A stretch of 41,318 bases of DNA, from NCBI GenBank assembly GCA_015852425.1, contig JAAAIG010000180.1, positions 1 to 41,318 on the forward strand, in the 5' to 3' direction. How positions within the stretch are numbered: position 1 is the first letter of the stretch; the number at the start of each line of letters is the position of its first letter. The notes under the pieces were generated by a model that worked only from the letters and a program-made list of their open reading frames with translations, had not been told where the DNA came from and ran no database searches. Source of the DNA: Gryganskiella cystojenkinii (lineage: Eukaryota; Mortierellomycota; Mortierellomycetes; Mortierellales; Mortierellaceae). The translations under genes were made by a program, and so were the position numbers. Positions 32,102 to 41,318 of this stretch are shown piece after piece.

Positions 32102-35100
32102 TTATGCTAACCGGTAATCGTCTTGACTGCCCCGGTTGGCCTGCAGCCGTTGACTTCTCCGGAATCGTGTCCGTCCCGCGATTTGATCCTCATCTGCTCC
32201 TCCAGCTCCTCCTACTACTCCTCCTCCGAGAGAACTGCTGCTGCCATTGCTGTTGCGAATACTGCCAATGCCACTGCTGCTTGAGCCACCAACGTCAATC
32301 TCTTTGCTATTACTGGCGCTCAGGGAATGACCCTCTCCAAAGAAGGCACCACCTTGCGTACTGCTCGTATTGCTGCTTCGATGGGTCTTGTCCAGTTTCC
32401 GACTTGACCATCTTTCCCGCATCCGATGTGCTTCATCCTCGGCATCAGAGATCAACAACGACGATGACTCAAAATCATCTTCCTCTGTACGTGACCAACG
32501 CGAACTTCTTCCGAACCGCGGTGCCTTCTCGAGTTCTTCTCCGTGTTGTACTGGCTCTTGATCATGCAAACTCGATGGTCCAATGCCATTAGCGACAGAA
32601 CCTGAGTAGATATGTTGCTGTCGTTGTTGTTCCGCTTGGCTATCAGACAAGTGCTGCTCCTCGCTGGCATTCGACTCTGACGTAGTTGTGGTAGGTACCG
32701 CGGTCGTGGTCGCAGTAATAGCCGGGCTTGGCGGCTCAGATTCATCCGCCATGTTATGAAGTTGACTTCCAACCAGGTACAACTGATCCCGGATTGAAAA
32801 CACCCAATGGTGCAACATCACCAGACTCTTTTCCGCCAACAACGTCGCCAACAGTACCGCCAAAGCCGCTGGATACGCCATCCTGAACAGGTTTGTTCTC
32901 CCAACACCATTCTCGGTCTTTGTCACAAATGCCAGGACGGAAGCCATCGCGGCTGGACCGACTAACCCGACCACTGAGATGGCGAAACCCGGCAACAGCA
33001 ACAATTTTGTCGCCGATCCTGCCTGCCAACCCGTCATATTGGTCCCAACAAAGACTCGGTTCAGGTTCAAGGCGATCCGGCTGGTGGGGAACGCTGTAGT
33101 GGTGACTCTGTAAAACATCATCATGTATAGGAATCCAGTCGCCCAGCTCTGTTCGAGAGAAGAACATCAACAGGAAACGGGACAATGAGTTAGATCCGAG
33201 ACACTTCCATGCAATCAACCACAAAAACAAAAAAAACAAAAAAACCCCTACCATTGGAAGAATAAGCGAATTATCAGCACCAAAAGCGGCCTTCAAAGGA
33301 ACAATCAAGAACAGGTCCGCGAGCAGACCCATGGTTAAGGGCGTGAGCACTCCGAGGAAAACCACAAAGTAAGCAATAGTCGCGACACTCTTGGCGAACA
33401 GCTTAGCATAAGCGAGAGCAGCTTGCTTCTCCACCACGAGCAATCCCTGAGTCGAGTACGTCTGAGATTGAGCAATAGCCCAGTCTTGAAGGTACCAGAG
33501 AGCGTTGATGACGTAAGCGCCAATGACAAACGAATAGACATCGTGAACAGGTTTCTCAGAGAAGAAGGTAAGCAGACTTCTTCCAAGAATAACTAATAAA
33601 AAAAACAGAATAAAAATAGCCGTGTGAGCTAACCCATCACCCATCTCATTGTAATCTTTGATGTACTCGAAATTGTGTCAATTCCAATCAATTACGAGGC
33701 GCGACAATGGAAAGGGCCAAGAATGCCAGGGTCGAGATCCAGATAATAAAGACAAACGAAATCAACCTCAGCTTGAATCGAGGGGGCGCATAGACAACGA
33801 CTGTGACTGTTTCATCTCGAGGGTCAACAAGCTGTATAGGTTCTCTTGATCTCGGCACCATCTCCATCAACGGATCAATCTCGGCAGGCATATCCTCCTT
33901 GGGATCCAAGGCTCGACCTTGCGCATCCACGGGGACGAGGACCCGACGGTTCTTCAGATGGACCACACGATGCGTGTTTGGGACTCTGTAAAGACCTCCA
34001 TCCTTGACAAAGATAGCGGGGGCATCGATATCCAATTCTTCGCCGCTCCCAACAGTTCCCTCGTCATCTCCCAGTCCTGGGATAGGGGGCTGATACCGCA
34101 AGAACCAAGCCTTCCAAGTTCGGTAGACTATATGACCTTCTTCCTCAGGATAACGTTCCCCTTCTTTGCCAAACATAAAAGAGCTAAGTCGAAGCCATTG
34201 AGAAAGCTTGCGCCACCAACCCTCGAACAAGGCTTTGAATCGCTTCGACGGGTCCAACCAGTTCAATGTCGATGGAACGATCAAGTAAAAAATGAGCATG
34301 TCCACAGGGAGATCAGAAAGAGGTTCCCTACAAAACAATAAAAACAAGTTAGGTCGGTTAGTACCGAATATATGATCCAAAACACACGATCCATTCGCTT
34401 CCCTGCAGAGTGAACCTACACAAGAGTCCAGCGAAGAGGCAAGACACCGAGCATCAAATAATAGATAACTTGGGTAATCATGCTGATGCCGACAAAGATC
34501 AGGGTCATGTACATCAAAGCACCAATGCCCAGCTTGCGGAGCTGCGTCAGGACAGGTCGCTCAATGATCTCTCGGACAGGATGGAACCCTTCATCATTGG
34601 GGTCACGAATGAGCCACATCACGCCAGGCCGGACGACACCTCTGCAGGTACTGACAAATAGCGCAAAGCTAAACATGAACCCAGTTCCAACGAGCCAGTG
34701 CATGAGGAGAGACCATTTGGGCGATTCCTGATAGAACGCCCAGCGGGAAGCCAGCGTTGCTCCTGGAAGGACAGGTAAAGTCGTCGAGCCAATCACAACG
34801 CCACAGAACAGAGGGAAAATGACCATCTCAATCGCCACAAAGAATGCAATCTATTGATAAAAATAGAACGGACAAATTAGTTGACTATTTTGTTCCAAGA
34901 ACATAGCTCAAATTTAAAAATTCGCATACTTTCTGTGCCTTTACATACCTTCATGATCAATCCCTGCTGGCGGAGGAAATCCTGGATAATACGACCCATC
35001 GTCCAAATATCCGTTCGTTGAGGTCTCTTGACATACCAGGACGCGATAGCAAAGAGCAACAGATATCCGACTGAAATCGCCAAGTATTTGTCAGTCGAGG

Positions 35101-38100
35101 AGGGTCCGTAGGCGACAACGTTCCACTTGGTCATAAAGTCTTGGTATGTAGCGCCGACAAAGGTAGCGTTGCTCATGAAAAGACTGGTGGGTGTCGTTTC
35201 CTTAACTGTAGCGTCTACAACAATCTCCGCGGCTTGCTCAGGTACAACGAGTGCTCCGCCAACGATGTCTTCCCAAAGAGGGAGCAAGTTTGCTTTGGCC
35301 CACTCTTGGACAGGCTGTAGTGTCTTACTTCCGACAAAGGTCTCGAAAGCCGGTCCAGTGGTCCGCTGGATTTGTGAGAACACCATCGTGAAGGGCTTGG
35401 AAACAAACGCGCCAATCAGGGGAAGAATTCGATCCACGACAAAATCAATAACAGGATCCGTGACAAAGTTCAGCACACGAATCGGGATACGAAGGACATT
35501 GAACGGGTTCATCAGCACGATCGTCTTGCCAATCGTATAGGGGCCACCGATACCGACGCCCAAACTGGCACAGATCAAGGCCGACATCAAGAGCGCGTTC
35601 TGGATCAACATTGCGTATGATCCACGCATACCAATCACCTCCAGGACGCCATCGAGCTCATCCACAACCATGTCGTCCTGATCATCCATCATATCCATCG
35701 CTGGTTCAAGGTCCGGCATTCCTGGTGGAATAATAGCCTCAGGAGCAGGCGCGGCGACGGGTGCGAGTGGTCGGGGCGCGACAACTGCAGGCATGGGTTC
35801 AGGAAAGGCTAGGTGAGGTGCTTGGGCGCGGGCGTGAGCCTCTGCTGCTGCAGCAACATCTCCGTTATTTGCCTCCTGAAGCGTTTGCAACAATTGCAGT
35901 CCTTCCTGGGATAGTTTTCTACTCATCAGCTCCGCACGTTGCTTCATCATGAAATCGGCGCCGCTTTCCATCCTTTGAAGATGTTGTAACTTGTCCTCAT
36001 CCGACATACCATCGCCTTCTTGGAGGACGTGATCCATATGGGCCTGGGCCGTATCCGCGCGCCATTCCAACAACTGGACGCCGTCCTTGAACGAGAGGTT
36101 TCGACCTCGACACAGAGATTCATATCTTTCAATCTTTTCGTCATAGTTCATCGGGGTTCCGTCGGGCTTCAGAAAGACGTTGTCATAGGTCAGGGGTATG
36201 CCGACCCTCCAGTACATTGGCAGACCATCTTTGTCCCGGATTTGATTATCACCACCGATAGGAGGGATTGGGAAAATATTGCTTGAGGGACCTGAACTAC
36301 TTCCTGCTGCTGTTACGGTTGCTACTGCCTTTGATGACGAAGAAGATGATGATGAGCCACTGATTTGAATGTCGCTCTGAGGAGTGTACCGTGACAAAGA
36401 CGATGAAGATGAGCCCTCCTGAACCCAAGGCGTATCACTATGTATATGATGAGGTGAATTCCAAAGGGTTAGTAACTCCCATTCTAGACATGCCACCCTT
36501 TGAAACAAAACAGTGTCCTTTTGCTTATATTGAAATCTTACGGGTGATAAGTCTGGCTTAGTGGATCATAGATATACCCAGATCTAGCCGCAGAGGATGT
36601 GGACGGTCCAGCGCTGGGGAAATCATCCTGATGTTGTAAACGGTAAGCGGTTTGGACAGCCTCTTCATCGGGCCGACGATGATCGCTTTGTTCGAATGCG
36701 TTCCTTGCATCCGCGACGGTGTTCCAACCATGGCCGAGGTTCGGGGGTTGAGGAGGCGGCAAGAAATTATCTGTGGGTGGTCGGGGGACTGGCTCCGTTG
36801 GTGGATCAAAGCGAACTCTCTCGAGAAAATGTCGACCTCCTGCTGCTGCTGCTGCTCCGACTCCTCCTGCGACGCCTCCGTGAACATTCCTTGGATGCTG
36901 CTGAGGGTGATTATGCCAACGCTCATTATGGGGAGCGTGGTTCTGCGGCTGAGGCTGGGGTTGAGGTTGTGGCTGAGGCGCGAGCTGTGGTTGAGCTTGC
37001 TCTTGCTGCTGCTGCTCCTGTTGCTGCTGTTCTTGTTGTTGTTGCTGAAGCTGCTGTTGAAATGCCTGAATCCGAGCAACCATCTCCTCGCGTTCACGTG
37101 GATTCAGTCGCTCGACCTCTGGAAGAACATCGCCCCCCATTCCGAGTCCACCATCATCATCCAGGTTTTGATTCTGAAGGACCCACTCTCGTAAGAGAAA
37201 CATGACAAGGAAGGCAACGACGACCAGCGAAGCGACAATATGACCCTCAAAGATATCGAAAATGAAGAGACTAAAAGAGAGATTGAAGAAGTAGAAATTC
37301 AAATTGTAGTTAGTAACAAATAAAAACAAAAAAAAATCAATCTTGAGGCGATAGGTGGTATCTCAACCTATGCTTTTTCCATGTTTAGTGAGCTAGACCA
37401 TTGGTCATTTACCTGAGCCATTTACGTTCTGGAGAGATAGAGCGAAGGACAAACTGCGACACAAAGTTCATTTGATCTAGATCTGGCAGTCTTGCTGCAA
37501 TAGCATCGGTAGCAGCGGCTCCATCTGTTGTGTTGGCAAGAGTCACATTGGTTATGGGTCCGTAAGGTGGGACCTCCAGACCATTGGCTCCGAAAGCGAA
37601 TCGATCACCGACCCAAAAGTATAACCGCCAGACCCAGATCGTGAGATAAGGTAGGAGGACGAGCCAGATGGTACAGACGATGATTGCCCTGAGAACGATC
37701 CTGATACCGACGCCTGCTGTACTCGCCATCCTTTTGACAAGAATCCATGTCGGGATTGACGCTGGCATGTCCTCGGCATAAACTAGGAGTGAAAAAAAGT
37801 TGACGACCGTTAAGAAAATAGAATTGCTGGTCGACTTTTTGTTTTTCGATAATTCCGTCTGTGCAGTGCAGCCCAGACCCTCTGATGAACATTCCCTTGC
37901 AGACTCTTACTTGGCGTGAATGCAAAATTGTGCTTGCAGAGTTCACAGTATCTATTTCCGAGAGAGAGATAGAGAAGAAAATATCGTTTGTTAAGATCAA
38001 AAAGGCTCCCTGTGTTGTCATTGCGCAATGCAAAATGGTGACATTACGAATAAACAAAAGATATTAGCGCAAGGCGGCCAGGGGGGCGTTGTGGTCATGC

Positions 38101-38607
38101 TGCGCCCACTTACTTTTTGTTGCTGTGCCGGAGCCATTCTTCAAGACTATTGATGGGCGAAAAAGATGAAAGAGGAAGGTACACGTAAGAGAGAGAAGGA
38201 GAGACGGCGAAAGAGGACAATCGATCGATCATCTTGGTAATTTGTCTGCTTTCCGGTTTGACAGCAAAAAAAACCACTTTTGGAGAGGCAGGTGATGCGG
38301 TGTGTCCTGTGTTTCCTGGTCTCCTGCAATGAAAAAAAGTGAAGGTACGTTACCATTCCTGATGCACATAGCGGATACTTCCTGAACATTTACATGGATG
38401 GAACAGCGGCTGCTCCGCTGTGCTCTCTGACCTGCACACTCTGCAGATCTCTATCGGAAATGTAGCATTTTATAAAATGGATCAAAATTAGAGGTGAGGT
38501 TCGATGACAAAGAGAGGGAAGATCTTTCTAGCGGTCAATGGTCGCTGGTAATAAAGAGTTCCATGGTCTCTCCTTGAATGCATGTAAGTACCTTCTTCCT
38601 TCTCCAT
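32102..38607 (-). CDS. SSM4: RING-CH E3 ubiquitin ligase, Doa10/MARCHF6 type (ERAD-C)
   Basis: Multi-spanning ER/inner-nuclear-membrane ligase that ubiquitinates misfolded or regulated membrane proteins for the proteasome. Eleven exons: 38607-38592, 38450-38354, 38146-38114, 37951-37911, 37782-37413, 37270-36542, 36437-34949, 34850-34420, 34327-33696, 33592-33252 and 33148-32102 join in phase to 1,741 residues. The RING-CH zinc ligands C8, C11, C25, C27, H35, C38, C51 and C54 are all present but spread over four tiny exons (16, 97, 33 and 41 bases). Then come [14 protein letters not shown] and many membrane spans, DIFEGHIV with LLREWVLQN, a cytosolic Q/P-rich loop, and the TEB4 core ([12 protein letters not shown]). 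Near the end [14 protein letters not shown] matches the conserved C-terminal element. About 217 S/G/E-rich residues follow it, an extension unusual for the family. One weak spot is the donor at 34419 (GTAGGT), chosen because it restores phase before [11 protein letters not shown]. Confidence 0.93.
36950..37069. repeat. Glutamine/proline-rich low-complexity tract in Doa10 exon 6
   Basis: On the minus strand CAG/CAA runs code for QQQ/QQEQ repeats followed by alternating PQPQ. The tract sits in a cytosolic loop of the ligase and is likely length-variable. Confidence 0.8.
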
Positions 38608-39473
38608 CGCGTGTGATTAAGAGACCTTGAAGAAAAGGTTCGAGATTATTCCCCTCTGCTGAAAAAAGAAAGAAAGTCGCGCACAAAAGGAGAGGGGAAA
38701 TGGTCGATAATGATGAAAAAGGGATTGAAATCCTGTCCGTGTCCTCTTTGTCGGTTTGCTGGACCAAGGAAGAAAAAGGTGCGATATCGGTTCCCGAGGT
38801 CGAAGAATGAAATGTAAAGAAAGGGGGAATGAAGGGAATCAAGGGAATGAAAGACAGCGACCAACCAGGAACAAAGCCAAGAACTTTTTCAAAAGTGTTA
38901 TGCTGTGAGCAATATATGATAGCAGAGGGCATTGCTGAAAAAAAGGATGTCATCTATGCCATATGCAATTAAAGAGGGCTCATTTGGCATTCAATTATAA
39001 AAAAGCGTGCAATATTTGGTGGCAAATATGATTTGTTCTCTTTTCCAGAACGAGTGAGAAAGGATGCAGCAGACTTGTAGCTGGGAAAGATCGAGGTCCA
39101 CCGGTCCAGTAGCCGGTCCGTAAGACTCAGTCTTTGCCTCAATTGTTACATATCTCTGAGAACGGTTATTGTTGATCAGCTTCCTAGAGACCAACTCCCC
39201 ACCTTTCCTCCGTTACTGTCACTTTCACGAGGACGGCAAGGGAGGAGGCCATCAAATAAAAACGCGTTCTTTCATTCCTTGTCACTTTGGGAGCACAAAC
39301 ACGACTTGCATCTCTTTTACATTCTTCATTCCCTTTTTGTTCGCATTCTCTCTTCATCCATCCCTCTCCTGCCTCTCATCACCCTATTGACCAACTCACA
39401 TTCCTTGCAACCCGCATTCGAACCCATCCTCCAGGGAGAAAGAGCGAGAGAAAGAGAAAAAAGACAATTCACC
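38608..39473. other. Divergent promoter region, Doa10 and acyl-CoA carboxylase
   Basis: 866 bases. The right part (39160-39470) is a C/T-rich fungal leader ending in a purine-rich GAGAAAGAG stretch just before the ATG at 39474. Several open frames have no domain character. Confidence 0.5.
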
Positions 39474-41318
39474 ATGGCCCTTAACCACGGCCACAACACC
39501 AAGCCGACAAAGTCAAAGGTGAACATAAAGTCACCCGAGTACCTTGCCAATTACAAAGAAATGCTCGGCTTGGTCGATCAACTCAACGAACGTCTCCAGG
39601 AAGCAACCTTTCAGGGATCGGATCGACTCTTGGCGCTGCACCACAAGCGCGGGTCCATCCTCGGTAAGATGTATCCCGAGCGACAAAGCATAATATTATT
39701 GTTGTTATTGGAAAGGAACCAGAAGAAATAATATAACGGCAAGTAGAATACTAAAATTGGTTCGTCATTTTTTTTCTAATAAAATATATTGTGAAATACT
39801 ATAGCTCGCGACCGTATCGAGCTGTTGCTCGATGATGACTCCCCATTCATGGAACTCTGTCCCCTGGCCGGTTACGGACAAGACGAGATGACCGTTGGAG
39901 GATCTCAGGTTGCTGGTATCGGTCTTGTCTGGTAAAGAGGAGAACCGTTACTGTGAAACAGCGCGCTGTCCTTTTTTCTTCTTTTTTTTTGTCACCACAC
40001 CCATGGGTTTCGCGACACTCTAAGCCAAACGATGCCATTTCTTTTTAATATTTCTGTACGCTACTTTAGCGGAGTCGAGTGCATGATCACGGCCAACATC
40101 CCAACCCTTCAAGGAGGCGCCTGGAATGCAATGACAATGGCTCGTGGACAACGGATCAGCGAGATAGCCTGGATCAATCGACTCCCTCATATTCAACTCG
40201 TTCAATCCGCCGGAGCCAACCTCGCTCAACAGAGTCGAGTGTTTCACCCCGGTGGAGCAGGATTCCGTCATTTGGCTGAGAGGTACCGTGCCACAGACTT
40301 ATCTGCCTCCTTTTTCCTTTTCTTTTTTTTAAAAAAAATTTACCTGCAAGGATCTCTAACCCACTGAACAAACATTCCTCATGACTGTTAGATCCAAGGC
40401 CGGTATTCCTTCTGCCGCGGTAGTGTTCGGAAACGCGACTGCAGGAGGCGCCTATATCCCCGCTATGAGCGACTATGTCGTCATGGTCAAGGAAAAGGCT
40501 TTCATGTTCCTCGGCGGTCCTCCCTTGGTCAAGATGGCGACAGGTGAGATCACAGATGCCGAGTCCTTGGGAGGAGCAGACATGCACAATCGTCGTTCAG
40601 GGGTATCGGATCAACTCGCCATGGATGATTACCATGCCATATCCATGGCCCGTGAATTCATCTCGGGTTTAAACTGGATCAAACAGGGCCAACTCCCCAT
40701 CCGTCATCTCAAGGGCCATTTCGATCAACCTCTTTACGATCCGGACGAGATCTTGGGCATCGTCAGTGCCAACATCCGGATCCCGTTTGATGCTGCCGAG
40801 GTCATTATCCGACTTGTGGACGGATCGAGGTTCACCCAGTTCAAACCTCTATACGGTCCCAACCTAATCTGTGGCTGGGCCACGATCCATGGCATCCCTG
40901 TGGGCATCCTTGCCAATAACAATGTCCTCTTTCCACCTGAAGCCAACAAGGCGACTCAATTCATTCAGCTTTGCAATATGCGCGATACTCCGATCCTGTA
41001 CCTCCACAATATTACTGGGTTTATGGTCGGTAAAAAATATGAAGAGGAGGGCATCATCAAAGCCGGATCCCGGTTCATCAACGCCGTTTCGAATTCTCAG
41101 GTCCCCTGTATCACGATCGTCATGGGCGCGAGTTATGGTGCGGGCAACTATGCGATGGCCGGACGAGCCTACAACCCGAGGTTTTTGTTCTCGTGGCCAA
41201 ATAGTAAATGCTCCGTCATGGGTGCGGAGCAACTGACGGGTGTCCTGGATATCGTCATGCGAGACTCGGCCAAAAAATCTGGAAAGGTCATTGATGAGGA
41301 GATGGCCAAGGCCTCGAT
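39474..41318 (+). CDS. Acyl-CoA carboxylase beta (carboxyltransferase) subunit, 3' end outside window
   Basis: Carboxyltransferase half of a biotin-dependent acyl-CoA carboxylase (methylcrotonyl- or propionyl-CoA type); it moves CO2 from carboxybiotin to the acyl-CoA. Exons 39474-39663, 39805-39931, 40070-40282 and 40392 onward join in phase, about 485 residues visible. Family marks: [33 protein letters not shown], the N-lobe oxyanion region [31 protein letters not shown] with [14 protein letters not shown], and the C-lobe [36 protein letters not shown] and [26 protein letters not shown] replaces the more usual VDSGGAxL loop, closer to certain bacterial acyl-CoA carboxylases than to mitochondrial MCCC2. 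No clear targeting presequence is seen ([17 protein letters not shown] is only mildly basic). Substrate preference cannot be decided; the partner biotin subunit is not in the window. Confidence 0.88.

Noticed and set aside
1..41318. CRISPR arrays, bacterial operons, rRNA genes, prophage
   Set aside because: No regularly spaced repeats or rRNA signatures; the gene structure is clearly eukaryotic.

Overview
This is a eukaryotic window with genes split by short GT-AG introns. Pyrimidine-rich leaders, typical fungal gene families, two Crypton-type tyrosine-recombinase elements with a GCR1_C-like C-terminus, and a trichodiene-synthase-like gene all point to a fungus. I infer an early-diverging one, most likely Mortierellomycota (Mortierella and relatives). 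No ribosomal protein or rRNA in the window fixes the lineage more tightly. All gene models below were assembled by hand from reading frame, splice sites and phase continuity.

Layout, left to right. 1-2255 (-): Crypton-type element 1, running off the left edge. 2720-5432 (+): complex I 75 kDa subunit (NDUFS1), 4 exons. 6154-8561 (+): secreted S41-family peptidase, 3 exons. 9066-10301 (+): sigma-like glutathione S-transferase with an in-frame stop, called a pseudogene. 11264-12366 (-): class I terpene synthase of trichodiene-synthase type, 2 exons. About 13462-13804 (+): possible relic of a coding region. 13943-16411 (-): complete Crypton-type element 2, 3 exons. 16731-17861 (-): lipid kinase with a DAGK catalytic domain. 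18334-26409 (-): a 2,444-residue membrane receptor hybrid histidine kinase, 6 exons. 28635-29949 (+): secreted lytic polysaccharide monooxygenase, 3 exons. 30540-31732 (-): mitochondrial peptidyl-tRNA hydrolase of the ICT1/MRPL58 type, 4 exons. 32102-38607 (-): Doa10/MARCHF6-type RING-CH ubiquitin ligase, 11 exons. 39474 to the right edge (+): beta subunit of a biotin-dependent acyl-CoA carboxylase.

The genes do not form a pathway cluster. NDUFS1, MRPL58 and probably the acyl-CoA carboxylase serve mitochondria; the S41 peptidase and LPMO are secreted; Doa10 is an ER quality-control ligase. The two Cryptons are mobile elements inserted between housekeeping genes.

The most remarkable object is the receptor histidine kinase. 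Its ectodomain has two consecutive periplasmic-binding-protein folds and a cysteine-rich stalk, followed by one membrane span. Inside is a pseudokinase resembling the kinase-homology domain of animal receptor guanylyl cyclases, then a coiled coil. Where a cyclase would sit there is instead a full HisKA/HATPase/receiver phosphorelay module. It looks like a receptor-guanylyl-cyclase chassis with the output enzyme swapped for a two-component system.
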